Source of the DNA: Hygrocybe punicea
Taxonomy: Eukaryota > Basidiomycota > Agaricomycetes > Agaricales > Hygrophoraceae
Direction of reading: 5' to 3'
Length of the DNA: 64,000 nt
Assembly (NCBI GenBank): GCA_963556145.1
Contig: OY744465.1
Coordinates: forward strand, 5,580,001-5,644,000
Below, in pieces: positions 45,101-56,690 of the stretch (its first letter is position 1; each line of letters begins with the position of its first letter). The notes beneath the pieces were generated by a model. It was not told where the DNA came from, did not search any database, and was given only the letters and a program-made list of their open reading frames with translations. The translations under genes and the position numbers were made by a program.

Positions 45101-45525
45101 TACCCCGATTCCGCTACAACCTCGGAGGGTAGATACGGCCGGTTCGTGAATCGCGAATGAATGGTCGACAGATCAACACCTTGAACGTGGAGACCCAGAT
45201 GACGATACAGGTGCAGCGCCTGCGAAGCCATGTCAAACCCAGCGAGGGTAATTTCTGTGGCGTCCGCGAGAAGGCTAATAAATGGAGCATCTCCACGTAT
45301 CGCTCGTGAGTTTTGGACGTCAATATCGACAGCGTATATGCTCCGACTTGTAGAAACGGCAAGTGTTTTGACATGACCAGCGGCAGAGACTTGTATGGCC
45401 ACCCCAAGAACACGAGGTTGCAAAGCTTTAAGCTTTTTGACGATGTCGCCAATCTGGCACCGTTGGACTTGAATAGTTTCAGGAAGGCGAGGGTCCAAAA
45501 TAAGATGTTGCCTCATCAATTTCAT
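42191..45525 (-). CDS. Upf1/NAM7-type SF1 helicase, crossed by the assembly gap
   Basis: An RNA/DNA helicase of the DNA2/NAM7 group. Motifs in order on the minus strand: Walker A GAPGTGKTTT (about 44480, just after a CTAACAG acceptor), VVAQSNVATKNLAE, Walker B VMDEASQLNVGEF (about 44040), FFGDPEQ joined to LPPFGKDHV over an intron (about 43900-43840), DRMPVLIGDFISHRVY, VITPYDAQRSVIENAL, GHEDDFILISTTRT (about 43255) and LTRCRRGMVIVTNR (43130). The N-terminal exon (45525-44974) has IYAVDIDVQNS and LAGFDMASQALHLYRHLGL, weakly like a 3'-5' exonuclease fold. Near 45000-45030 the frame changes without a clear intron, and 100 Ns follow at 44546-44645, so part of the protein cannot be read. The C-terminal about 300 residues are low-complexity. 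It may be functional or damaged. Confidence 0.8.
44546..44645. other. 100-N assembly gap
   Basis: Exactly 100 Ns, a standard placeholder for a gap of unknown size, inside the helicase gene. Confidence 1.
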
Positions 45526-45540
45526 GGCTTATCAGAATGA

Positions 45541-46299
45541 GGATGCTCAGGAGAGTAAAGAAAGGAAAATGCACCAGGATAAGCGCTCGAGAATGTGAAA
45601 GGGCACTTCACAACGGAGATGAACCAAAGAGATTACGCCCTTGGCATTGTGGATCCTCTTTTCCACGGATAAGGAATTTTGCTGGGGATAGCCTTTCCAA
45701 TGATTTGAAACGCCCACCTCGTTGGTGACCGGTGACCGCTTGAACTTGAAGGATGGAAGCGCCAGCAGTATACAACTCGCAAGTGCTTAGTACCCGAATT
45801 ATCATGACTCGGACGGCGACTCCAAGTTGAACCTAGCATTACCATATGCCGGAACGGCGAAACAAGTCGGCACCTAATATCACGATGCAGATAGACGCCC
45901 AACGAGGCACTATGACTGAGGCATCGTGAGTCCTTCGTCAGCCTTCAGCCAGTTCCTCACGGCGTTTTCCAAGGTCAGAACAACTTCACGTTACAGGCAA
46001 GTGATACAGGAATTTGAGGCGTTCTATAATATAATTTACAGCTGGCCCCAACAAACAAATTAGTCAGCAAGTCAGCCAAACAAAATCATGTGAGTAAACA
46101 AATGCATTTATATTACCAGGTTAGGATTTTAGGAGTTAGCTGGCTTTTGGTTACCTTAGGAAGGGTAGACTTCTTGCTTTGAGATTGTGGTTAGTAATGG
46201 TTAATTTGGTTAGAATTATTCAGTAAATTAGTCAGTAAAAAGTCATAGAAAAATCCTGCTCATGTGACTTTGTTTGTTTGTTGGAGGGGGTTTGTGGGT
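45541..46299. other. No gene seen
   Basis: Upstream region of the helicase, becoming AT-rich after 46020. Repeated short words such as AGTCAGCAAGTCAG and GTTAGGATTTTAGGAGTTAG are present. No coding frame recognised. Confidence 0.5.
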
Positions 46300-46890
46300 T
46301 GACACACAAGGATTTTTTGTGATAAAATAATACACAAATATCCAGTCACATTTTAAAACTATTTACATTGTTATCTTGCTTGTGAAAATATTGTAGAAAA
46401 TAATGTTATCTAAATGCAGTATTTATACAGAAATAGTGCATACAGAAAATACAATTATTTAGGCCTTTATTATTGTGTACATGTATTCAGAAAAAAGAAA
46501 ATGGCCTAGGATTTCTGGCCAGATATCTGTGGATCTTATTGTCAGGCAGATCTTCAAGATATTTGGTCTCAAGATAATTCAGGCACAAGCCAGGTCCTGG
46601 TTATCTGGAGATCAAATAGTGTAAAATCCTGCCATCACAATAAAAGCCATAGATATTGGTCTAGAAATCCTCAATATTTGAATCATTTTCTCTTTTCTGA
46701 ATACATGTTCACAATAATGAACACAATAAAAGCCTAAATAATTGTAATTTCTGCATACACTATTTTCTGTGTGAATACCACTGTTAGATAATATTATTTT
46801 CTGCAATATTTTCACAAGTGAGATAACAACACAAATAGTTTCAAAATGTGACTGGATATCTGTGTATTATTTGATTGCAAAAAAACCTCA
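46300..46890. mobile_element. About 590-bp foldback element
   Basis: AATAATACACAAATATCCAG at about 46327 mirrors CTGGATATCTGTGTATTATT at about 46850-46870. The stem runs inwards through GAAAATATTGTAGAAAATAATG against the 46795-46815 segment and the AGGCCTTTATTATTGTG / CACAATAATGAACACAATAAAAGCC pair. The outer edges are approximate. No coding capacity. Confidence 0.8.
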
Positions 46891-47243
46891 TCTGTCTCCT
46901 GTGTGAGCTAGGGCACTTTATCACTTACATATTCCAATGCTCCTTCAATCTCCCTATGTTGATGTTTGGCCAGGCTCTGAATTGTTACATAGCTGTCTAC
47001 AAGACAAACAAATGGTGCACACAAGACCAATCCAGGGCAAGCTAAGGCTGCCTCCCTTTAAGTGTGATAATGTCACATTTGCTCAGCAATGTATACATCA
47101 GGAAAACGTGGAGACACTGGTATGGCCAGGCGGAGTTGACAATTGCTAATCAGCCTGGATGGCTATTATCTAGTCTTACAATGGCCCGGAATTGTATTAG
47201 GATTAGGTCATACCATGTCATCCTGTTATATGGATATCTATTA

Positions 47244-47436
47244 TTATCATTTCAGTGCCATATTGGCATCATTTTAGCATTTACCAGCATAATGATACAA
47301 CTTGGGGAAGCCCTTATCATTTCAGTGCCATATTGGCATCATTTTAGCATTTACCAGCATAATGATACAACTTGGGGAAGCCCTTATCATTTCAGTGCCA
47401 TATTGGCATCATTTTAGCATTTACTAGCATAACGGT
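47244..47436. repeat. 70-bp tandem repeat, about 2.75 copies
   Basis: Copies at 47244-47313 and 47314-47383 are identical as read, each starting TTATCATTTCAGTGCC and ending TTGGGGAAGCCC. A partial third copy (47384-47436) diverges at its end. Identity of the units suggests recent duplication. Confidence 0.95.
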
Positions 47437-47950
47437 ACTGCTGGCAGAGAATTATGATATCATTCTGATAAATAAATATCATTATGACTTCGGAAGTGGT
47501 AAATAAATATTTAATCATTATCATTTCAGCCTGAGGAGTAACAGTTATACAAAGTGGCTTACAGCTGAATTCAGATAGATAGGCCACAAAAAAAAAACTT
47601 GTATTCGGAGTCCACATTTCTTCAGTGCTGAGTACTAAAATTTTGACAATATTTCAGACTCAGAGTGCCAAAAAATTCAGATTCTGAATGTGAAATTTTT
47701 TTATGGGCGGCCTCAGGCTATCGATCTGGATTCAGCTGTAACAGACTCAAAAAAAGTTCGGTTTCGATAGAGCCACGGCCCGGCGGGAAGGCTGACTCGG
47801 AGATCACGTCGTATTACCATCACTGCAAGCAACCGTGACTCGAACTCCTACATGTTCCTCATGGCCATTCCGGCTCAGGCTGGCGCACCTTCCTAGAGGG
47901 ACCACTCCGACGCACTTCTTGGGCTTCATGCCAGGATATGGCGTTTGCAG

Positions 47951-48806
47951 TGCAAACACCATATCCTCCCGGAAGCTCTCTTGTCAGAAAGTGTCAGTGG
48001 ACTCGGACAGGTCGCGACTGAACTACTAAATTCTTCATTGGCAACTGAACTTGTTCTCGCAGATATTACTTTTTCTTCTCCTCCAGATCCACCTCTGCCA
48101 ATGTAACAGCTTTCAGGCTTCGCCGGCCCACACAGCTTCAGCCTTCTCATCCCATTGCCTTCGGAAGCAATGTCCGGTCCTTCCCCTGAGGCACTTGAAC
48201 GATCTCCAGACACACTGGTGTATCGTTTTATCTGCAATGTTCCCACCAAGGATGGCATCCCTCCGAGTCCCCACTCTCCACCGACACCCTACGTCCAATC
48301 TGCATTGAATAAATACGGTTCAAGCCATTTATCTTCGGATCCTTCCGTAAATCCCAATCCGATTCAAGTATCGCAGACTATTTGGTCGACGCGGTACAAA
48401 TCCCATGCCGCCATCGCTGAACGCTTCTTCGTTCGGTTCAGAGGTGATACTGGTTCAGCGGCTGATGATCAAAGTGCCGCACACATTCATTCACCCGCTG
48501 GCGGACAAGGTATGAACCTAGGCATCCGCGACGCTATCGGCCTCGCTGCTGTCTTGGCACAGCATCTCAAATTAGCTGAGTCGCACGACGACGACAACAA
48601 GGTCCTCCGGGATTATGATGATGCCGCAGCCAGACATGAGCGCGCTATGAGCGTTATACGCTTGACAAAGCGCTTCCAGATGGTCCCGGCCAGATTTCAG
48701 TCGTGTATTCTCAGGGAAATCATGATTTTGGTCCTATGGTGTCTGGGGCGCACGCAGCTTTTAGGAGGGCGATGGCATGGAGACTGAGTGGTCTGGGGAT
48801 GAGGTA
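47951..48806 (+). pseudogene. C-terminal part of an FAD-dependent aromatic-type monooxygenase
   Basis: The frame reads CKHHILPEALLSESVSGLG, then a TAA at 48104-48106, then QLSGFAGPHSFSLLIPLPSE, LVYRFICNVPTKDG, KYGSSHLSSDPSVNPNP, TIWSTRYKSHAAIAERFFVR and the FAD-site block AAHIHSPAGGQGMNLGIRDA. That last motif is the second FAD/ribityl-binding motif of PHBH-type monooxygenases. The Asp of the usual GDAAH is replaced (DQSAAH). Near 48745 the frame changes; the family-like end RRAMAWRLSGLGMR stops at 48806. The N-terminal half with the GxGxxG Rossmann motif is absent, and foldback and tandem-repeat DNA lie upstream. This is a truncated, dead gene. Confidence 0.75.
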
Positions 48807-49033
48807 GGCTGGAGGCTTACGCTGTGTACGATATCCAATGTTGGTATGTCGGAAATAGCAACCACAGTGTCACATTAATAAAGGTTTCACTTTTCTTGCC
48901 AATGGAGGCATACGTCGAGCATGGATGCCCCAAACACACTGGACTCGTGCCATTGCGGACATCTGCTTCTACACCTGGTGTCCCACTCAGCGAGAACCAC
49001 CGGTCAGGCAAATTTTTGCCATTAGATTGCGCT

Positions 49034-50152
49034 TCAGATCCTTCCATGTGCGAGTCCAGACGCCACTTTTCGATTGATATGGCTACAAAAGCTTTCATAC
49101 ATGGCCCTGTCCCGGCCTCGAATCCAGTCAAACTGGAAATTTTGCAATTGAGCACTCCTTGACAACAGAACCAAGATGGAAACGACGCACTGAGTGTCAT
49201 GACTGAGACTCTCGCGAACCATCTGACACACAAAAGCGCTTTCGCCACCTGGAATGATCATCTCCACATCGGCTCCCGTACAAATCTGATCAAGGAGGGT
49301 ACAAAGGAAATATCACAGAAATTGTGATCCGCACCGCGCTCGGCCCCAATTCTTTTGCTTCTGCCAATTTTGCCACATCCTCCGCACTGCTATAAAATGG
49401 AGGATTGCACATCGTAAAATCAAATCTAGTTAGAGAGAGTGTGTGGGTAAGAACAACGCAAAATTGATGAGTTGCCCGCACAAACGTGGAACTTGAATCC
49501 AAGGATAGTGGTAGAAAATGGGCCTGCCCGACGTTGCCGCCGTAATCGTGATTCGGTTTTGAAGATTATTGGACTCGATATTCGTTTGAGCATTTTGAAT
49601 TGAAGCCTCGTCGATAACTGGACAGAAGCAGTCGTTAGGCACATGTAGATGCATGAAAGAACGGAGTACCCATGGCAGCGAAAGTCCAGCCTGGCTCCAT
49701 CTTGCAGGCCAAAAGCGGATATATGGCAGATGCTCCGGTTCCTCTCATCAGCGTACGTGAGACAGAGAACAAACAGTAAAAAAAGTCAGCTGGGCATACA
49801 TGTCGATCCCTCTGATGTGCACTCCGTCCTGGCTACCAGTCATACGAATGATGTCTTGAATCCACAGCACATAGTGTCTCTTTTTGTCGACATACAGGTG
49901 GACAAATGCGAGGTGGATCGAGTGACCAAAGTCGCAGTGGAGGAGCGCTTCAGTTAGACGTCTGGCTCCAAATTCGCGCAGGTGAACATATATGGCGCAG
50001 ATAGAAGGGGTTCTGGCAAAGCTTTGAGATGGATCGTTTTGAAAGTCAATGGTGCTGGATTCCGAGTCGTTGGATGGGGAAATAACACTGAGGTTTGAGG
50101 GGTGAGTATACGTCTTTCCCACCATCTGCTCCTTTCTCAGCACCGTGACCAA
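49034..50152 (-). CDS. METTL16-like RNA N6-adenine methyltransferase, frame-broken
   Basis: The minus strand shows SESSTIDFQND, RRLTEALLHCDFG, HYVLWIQDIIRMTGSQDGV, then GID joined over an intron (GTATGC...GATGAG) to IGTGASAIYPLLACK, the SAM-binding loop. IDEASIQNAQTNIESNNLQ and FDFTMCNPPFYSSAEDVAKL carry the catalytic NPPF motif (about 49390-49412). VEMIIPGGESAFVCQMVRES follows. This is the METTL16 / METT10D family, which methylates U6 snRNA in the nucleus. Problems: the usual N-terminal HxRNPY start is not found, the frame changes between NNLQNRITIT and FDFTMCNPP without a clean intron, and the C-terminal signature (EFxQGxTxRW) is not seen. It may be a pseudogene, a paralogue, or a misread intron. 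Confidence 0.7.
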
Positions 50153-50990
50153 ATGCCTAAAGCTAACTTGAAATCTATGGTGAGTCTCATTTACCTTTGC
50201 GGTATATTTAGTTAACCGTTACTACCTAGTCCACACGATCGGCTCGACGTGCAGTGTCTGCTTCCATCACTGGTCGTCGCACTGCCCAGTTCGAGGTTCG
50301 TGATCGGGGTATTGCAGTGCACTGGCAGTATACTCACGTCGGACATGCAGGAAGGCAACCTTGTCAGAGTGCGTTACGTTAACCAAGTGTACTGGGGGAC
50401 ATACGTGACATTGACACAAATAGTAAGTTATTCATATGATGGCCAATTTTAATAGCTTATCGTGCTGCAAGGGCAATCACCGCGTTGATATCTATGTCAA
50501 CGAACAGCGATTAAGAGTTGAGGTTGCGCCATCTGATGTGAAACATAGGTAGTTATTTGACATGACAAGGAAATGTATTCGAGGGGGAAGGGAATGTTCA
50601 TTCAGGGTCGGATAGTTAAAAGTAGCGCTATTGAGAGCAAATTAGTTGCGAAGGATGGTCGTAATGCTACCCTTATGGAATTTTACTTACCTATCCCAGT
50701 TGCAATTGGAATGCGATATTCATCAAAACCCCAGCCCCCTTTTTTCGCTCACTGGCAGAGCGGATGGTATCTGGATGGCGAAGCATACATATAACCAACA
50801 GGCGGCTCTGGGCCTAGCATTATGATGATTAGGTGGTTATTCCGGCAATTCCAAGTCCATCAACAGCCAGAAGCTGGCCATGCATCGCATATTACAACAA
50901 CTCAGCCTTCTGAGTCCAATAAATGCCCCACACAACTTAAAGTAATTTAGCAAATGTGCCAACTTGAGACTGAGATTTGTGAATAGATCG
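50153..50990. other. Unassigned frames between METTL16-like gene and transposase
   Basis: A plus-strand frame at 50249-50452 contains CTGSILTSDMQEGNLVRVRY and VNQVYWGTYVTLTQI followed by GTAAGT, which looks like a coding exon and donor. A further segment GNHRVDIYVNEQRLRVEVAP lies at about 50473-50540. They might belong to a small spliced gene, but no set of introns joined them in phase. Low confidence. Confidence 0.3.
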
Positions 50991-53900
50991 CTACTCATAC
51001 ATATCCAAATCTTGTGTGTCGCCATACATTTCCGCCATCGCAAGGAGTTCCCTGTCACTGTAGTCCTCATCTTCAGCTTCTTCATCCTCGTCCCAATCCG
51101 CATCCGAGCCCTCGCTATTCTCCTCCTCCTCCTCCTCCTCCTCCTCCTTTTCGTCGTCCTCGTCATCTCCCTTGTCCTCATTGGAGGCGGTGTCACCATT
51201 GGGTATATTGAGATAATTGATATCTTCTGCATCAACGGCATTATCATCGCAATCGGCAAGAACAGGGGACGGAGGCGTGTCGTTGTGTTGAGCCAGAGTG
51301 GGCTCTGTCATGTGGGTATACATGTGTCCCACTGCAAGGCCCCAATGGAAGCGCATAAGCATATCTCTATCGACAAAGCTGCAAATTGCATCATACAGCA
51401 GATGAAAAATCACTCGAATTGACTACTCACCGAAGAACGTAATACTGATGCCAATCATTTACATCTCGGGCACACTCCGAAATGCCATGCCCATCTGGAT
51501 GCCGCATCCCAGCTGCAAATTTTGGAACCAAATGACAGCTGCGTAGTACATGCGCTGGATCGATGAAACCGAATGAATCTTCTTCGCTCATGGGCGGAAA
51601 TTCTAACCGATTGAGCCGAGCATTGGCCCAACCTATATTGACCGGCTCCGAGTCATCATCCAAATTCTGATAATAGCGCACCCACAGGAATTCCATCCGT
51701 CGAGCATGATAATCCAACATGCCTGGTCCACTGTAGACAACGTTGACATGAAATATGCCAAGAACACGCGCATAGATATACTCGTGATTTGGTGTAGTTG
51801 CATCTTGGGAAGCAAGGAGCATAATGTTGTGGTGATCTGTTCGTGGGTTAATCGTATCCTGACCACGCCGTACATCATATGTGGTAAAGTTTATCCTCAT
51901 AATATGGTGTTGGTACATCCGATCGCCTTTGAAGTGTATACCGTTAACTTCTGCCACGTCGTCAAGTGCCGGAATCGGCTGGGAGTGGTTCGACGACGTT
52001 AGGTCATTTCTAGCTTGCCTTTCGGTATCCAGAACATTTTTCATGTGAGGTAGTAGGTGTTTCTTGAGCTTCGACCAAAAGTTCTGTTGTGAAGTGATTC
52101 GCTTAGTGTTTTGTAAAATAATGTGAAAATTTACCTTCACTGCCGGATCTTCGGTATGACTTCGCAAGAATGAACCAATGTGTATTGGGTGATTCTCAGC
52201 GACTCCAATATGGTGGTGAGCATCAGGGCTGTTCAACACCGGTTCCGCACCAAGAGATGCGTTATGTGAGAGCTTTTGGCGTATGGCTCTGATGCGGGCT
52301 TGCCGGCGTTCGATTTGAGCTAATTGTCTGGTAAATTTCTTTTTACTCGTCCTGCAGAATCGAGCTTTGGGATTTCGATGTTCGAGTTCGCCCTGTGACA
52401 ATGTAACGGGTCAATATGCGCGATCTAGAAAATGTAGCAACACACAATTTCGGTAGTGTACGAATCAGTAGTACCATATCTCTTGATTGTTGCCACATAA
52501 TCTCCAAACGAGTGAGCCTTGTAAGTGTTTAGATTGAATATTTTTGGCCGGCGTTGATTTTTCTCTCGAATGTTCAATGACGAACCGACTTTTGATTGTC
52601 GCCTGCTCTCACGCTGCTTTCTTGCAGCCATTTCACGTTTTAATTCACTGGTTGAATAAGCGGAGCAGGTTACGGACTGAAAATGGCGAAGCTGTTCACC
52701 AAGGGTGGTTGTTTCGTTATCAAGGACGGCAAGTGTGGTGTCAGTGTGCATTCGTAATTTGGCAAGACCATGCCAGTGAGCGAAGGTAAAGAGAAGTTGG
52801 AGGACATTCCCATTGTGGGGTTCCGGTAATAAACCGTCAAAAACGGGGATAGCACACTATGAAATACCAATAGAAGTCAGCACGCTATCACCAAGGATGT
52901 GAAGTGACTAACTTGTAGAAAGTCCTCGTAATTCCGTGCAGCCATTTGCTTCAGTTCCGAGGTGTTGGATGTGAATCGTCTGATCGTATCTCTGCCAAAA
53001 GTTGGAATTAATCGAAAGCTGCAGAGATGTGTAAGACATACAAACAAGAAAGATAATAAAAAGTCACCGTCGATCTAGTTCATGGATTAAGTGTTCACCA
53101 GTGGCCTCTAGTATTCGAAGAAGATGGATAAACAACATCTTCCACACCCCAAGCTCAATCTCATGCAAGAGGTCGATCAGAAACAACAAGAAAAAGTTGA
53201 AACCGAATCGAGAGAGTTGCTCTGAAAAAGCATTCTACAACAGACATTTGAGCAGCTATCAAGCGATGATACATGTATGTTAACCTACACAAGTGGGAAC
53301 AAGAGATTGAGTTTTGAGGAGCCGCTCCACGGGGGCACTGTCAACGGCAAAGTTTCGCTCGTAGATGGCTTTTCGAGCTTGAAGTACCTTGTATTGGCGA
53401 TGTCGGTCATCAACACGAGCTAACTTAACTCGCCTGGCTCAATCTCCTTTTGTGCCTGCGAGATGTGTGCTTTTCAGTGGAGTTGTACAACGAGGACATG
53501 GGAAGTTGCCCCTGTTTCGGATGCTAGCGAAGAGGATTCTTGAAACAGAGTTAGACAGATACAAGAAACCAAACTTCAAGCCTTACTTCTCTGGATAGTC
53601 TGCTGAATAAGTGAAAATGCGAGGATAGAACCTGCGCAAAACCCCATCGCAACACTCGATCACAATTCCGTGTTCATAAGCGTCCCGAAAATCTTCATCG
53701 AGGAGGATTCTCCACTGAGCGTGAAGTAACTCACGGTGACAGTGAGTCATGAACGCGCGTTTCATCTTCTTGTCGCCAGTATGCTGTTTTGTGAAGTCCT
53801 TAAATGAATCTGGCAACTACACGATCATCCATACCGCAGTGACGTGGAACAGCATAGCGTGGAACGCTCACCTTCTCGAAATAGGCAACGTGTTCGCAAA

Positions 53901-55372
53901 GATTGCATGATGGCTTACATCTTTGATATTTTGACTCGTTTCCAAAAAACATGTACAAGGGCCAAAGTGTTGTGTTGCCAAATGTCGTCAAATGGGTTGC
54001 ATCCGACCAGAACATCAGTGTGACAATTACACGTGGGAGGTCACAGCCAGTTTCGCATGGAGAATTCTGCAGCTCATTATGGGCGTCAATGAATGCTGGC
54101 GATGTGTATAATTCGCCGTGCACGCGGACTTTGTTCCCGTTGCCGGGGGGCCACCAAAGCAGCTCGTAAGGTTCATAGTGGAAGTGTGGGTGATCACTTT
54201 GCTTTGCGAGCTTCTCCTTGATGACGGATACTAAAGGGCGATAATGGAAGTCGGAGACCGCATAGTCCCTAATCCCTGGATTGTCGGTAAGGCGGTGAAA
54301 GGGTACTGATATTGTGACGGGTACAGATGTCCATCCTGCATCCTCATCAACCCATTCTCCCTTGTCCCAGTCGTTGATTGCTAATTGTGCATTAATTTTG
54401 TCCCATTGCATTGTCCGGACCTCAGCGGGTTGGAAATCATCTGCACCTATGATATTGACAAGTTCCTTGAAATCCTCTTTTGACTTCCGAACGCCATGAT
54501 TCCAATACCAATCACCAAGTCGGAATGAGCTCTTGTTCGGAAACGGACCGAATGATTGAGTAACATCAGATGATGAATGAGTAGTATTTGAGCCCATGTC
54601 AACGATATTGGACAACGTCGATGTGTTCACCTCGGCTTCGGGATCATGAGTTGGAAACTTTTCAGCAACATAGCGTCGGAAAAGGCCAAAATAATTCTGT
54701 GCAGTTTCGAGGACCCGGCGAAGTCGAGGACCGTGGCGTTGCAATAGCTGCGACGTGGAAGGAATAGGCTGTTGTTCATAAGGGAGGGGATGGCGCAAAA
54801 TTGGAGATGGCGCCAGAGCAGCGTCGTCTACGCCAGGTGGCGGTAGCGGGGGAACGGCCTCTGGAAGAATATCCCTAAGTTTCTTATCGTGAAGCTCCAG
54901 ACAAGCCACACGAAAGCGAGACGGAAGTTGTCTATGACGCTTTATGGGCCTTGTTTCATCGAATTGAGCGTCTGCCGCTGGTGACACCGGAGTAGCCGAT
55001 CCCTACAAAAGTAACATGTGAGAGATTCCAAGTCCAGGAAACATTACTTCGCACCCCTGTGCATTCTTGTTGTTCGGGACCTAGCGCGCCAGTCTCTCCC
55101 TGCAAATGACCATCAACATCATATGCACAAGGCTCTGTCGTGGCTATGTCTGAGTCTACCGTGTTGGCTCTGCGTGTTTTAGACGCTATTGCTTGTTTTG
55201 CTCTCGCAAGTGCGCCAGATAAGCGATTTTTGCTTTTCTTGCAGCTCTTTTGATGAACTTTGAGTGCTCCTGAATGTGGGAATGTCCGACCGCCGTAACA
55301 AGTTTGAGAGAATGCTGAATCACGATCCATTGAGGTCCAGAAGGCGGGGAATGCAGAAGGCTGGGAATGCAT
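50991..55372 (-). CDS. Plavaka-type (CACTA-like) transposase, multi-exon, at least one nonsense codon
   Basis: A DDE-type transposase group of Agaricomycetes. N-terminus: CYGGRTFPHSGALKVHQKSC, a C2H2-like finger in which the second Cys is Gly. Then FRLGDWYWNHGVRKSKEDF, DLPRVIVTLMFWSDATHL and LWPLYMFFGNESKY, with an intron (53818-53871, phase 0) to LPDSFKDFTKQHTG and FRDAYEHGIVIECCDGVLRR. Next ILFASIRNRGNFPCPRC, an in-frame TGA at 53439-53441 (minus) where the frame continues ARRVKLARVDDRHRQY, then NAFSEQLSRFGFNFFLLF with DLLHEIELGVWKMLF. The C-terminal part has LAKLRMHTDTTLAVLD, GELEHRNPKARFCRTSKKK, YIYARVLGIFHVNVVY and a Glu/Asp-rich tail ending at 50991. Apart from the TGA the coding segments remain open. 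Terminal repeats were not found. Confidence 0.85.
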
Positions 55373-56480
55373 GCTATGAATCGCACATCATGGTCATGTG
55401 AGGGTCCTCGCGGCCTGGATTCAATGATTGATAAAAGCCGAGCGGTGTTCAAGTCCATCTATATATGAAATATATTCATCACCGGCCTCTGAACATGTCA
55501 ATCCAACTTACCGTGTTAACCATAGATCGCTGTATTCGGCAACCTATGGGCCAAGGTTTGTGAAACTTTCATGTATCGTACATATTAGTTTCGTAGTTCG
55601 AATCCCAGTTTATTTTGATTTGTGCCAACAGTCCATGGACATTCTGAGTCTCATACTAATTAAGTTAGGACTATTACATATCAGCTAAATGAATGTACTG
55701 CGCAGACACGGGGAGGAGGACTCTAAATAGGAAAAGTTGTTTTGAGTATCTACAAAAAGGGAGTCAAATTCGACATTACCTGCTCGTTGAGGCGCTCGGC
55801 AGGTGGCATTACGATTGCAACTGAACATATTCTCGGAGCTGTAATGACCATTTCAGATTCGAATTGAACTTACCCTGAGTCAGTGAGTCAGCTCAGGCTA
55901 TCTCCGACTCCAGTCGACTTTTCAAGTGGGCCATCGTTACAGAGGGCCCGGGAAAGCGTAATGATGGGCTTGGCACATCTGCTGGGTAGTTGGGTATGGT
56001 CTCACGTCAATAATAATACTGAGATTGGGATAAGTACAGGCATGGCAGGTTCCCGGGTTTTGAAAAGAACACACAGCAAAAAGGGTGAAAAGAGAAACGT
56101 GAACACTTATGAAACAGGAATGTTTAGGGCAAGCTTGATGTCAGATTCATCACATGATATGTGTGGTTTCATATCATCAGGACCCCGAGTCAGTATAGAA
56201 CCTTTGAATTTGACTTGGCGCTCCGCTCAAATATTGCCAAAGACAGAACTTTTGAAAGTTGTTGCCTCAACAGGCTGTCATGTCAAGATCTTTTATATGT
56301 AAGAGTTGTATATACAAGTAATTCAAAGCTGCCAGCAAAAAAGTGAAGCAACTTGCCAGTGAGTACTAACTACATACCTGCCAGTGCTGTAATAGTGATT
56401 TGAAGTTATATTGTGACTTCAACTTGAAGTTGTCACGGTCCAGTGCCTTACAGCTTGGTCAGTCATCCCGATTCACATAA
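55373..56480. other. No recognised gene
   Basis: Probably the left flank of the Plavaka-type element followed by unassigned DNA. A plus-strand frame at 55883-56302 shows no motif. Confidence 0.45.
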
Positions 56481-56690
56481 GCAAATTCACAAAAAACTTT
56501 TCAACTTTTTTGACTTTTCAGACTTTTTGAAAGGATCAGAAAAGTCAAAAGTAAGCTCAGTGTAACAATTTTACTACAATTTTTGTTATGACTTTTTAGA
56601 AGTGGGACTTGAGTAAACCACTTATGACTTTTCGACTTTTTGGGCTTTAGAGTGACTTTATAAAGTCAAAAAAGTTTTATGCGAATTTGC
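56481..56690. mobile_element. About 210-bp foldback element
   Basis: GCAAATTCACAAAAAACTTTT at 56481 mirrors AAAAGTTTTATGCGAATTTGC ending at 56690. Inner GACTTTT / AAAAGTC words repeat along the stem. Imperfect and non-coding. Confidence 0.7.

Noticed and set aside
47244..47436. CRISPR-like array
   Set aside because: The units are direct 70-bp tandem copies without spacers, and the DNA is clearly fungal.
55585..55605. tRNA gene suggested by TTCGAATCC
   Set aside because: Only a T-loop-like word is present; no acceptor stem, D arm or anticodon arm can be folded around it.
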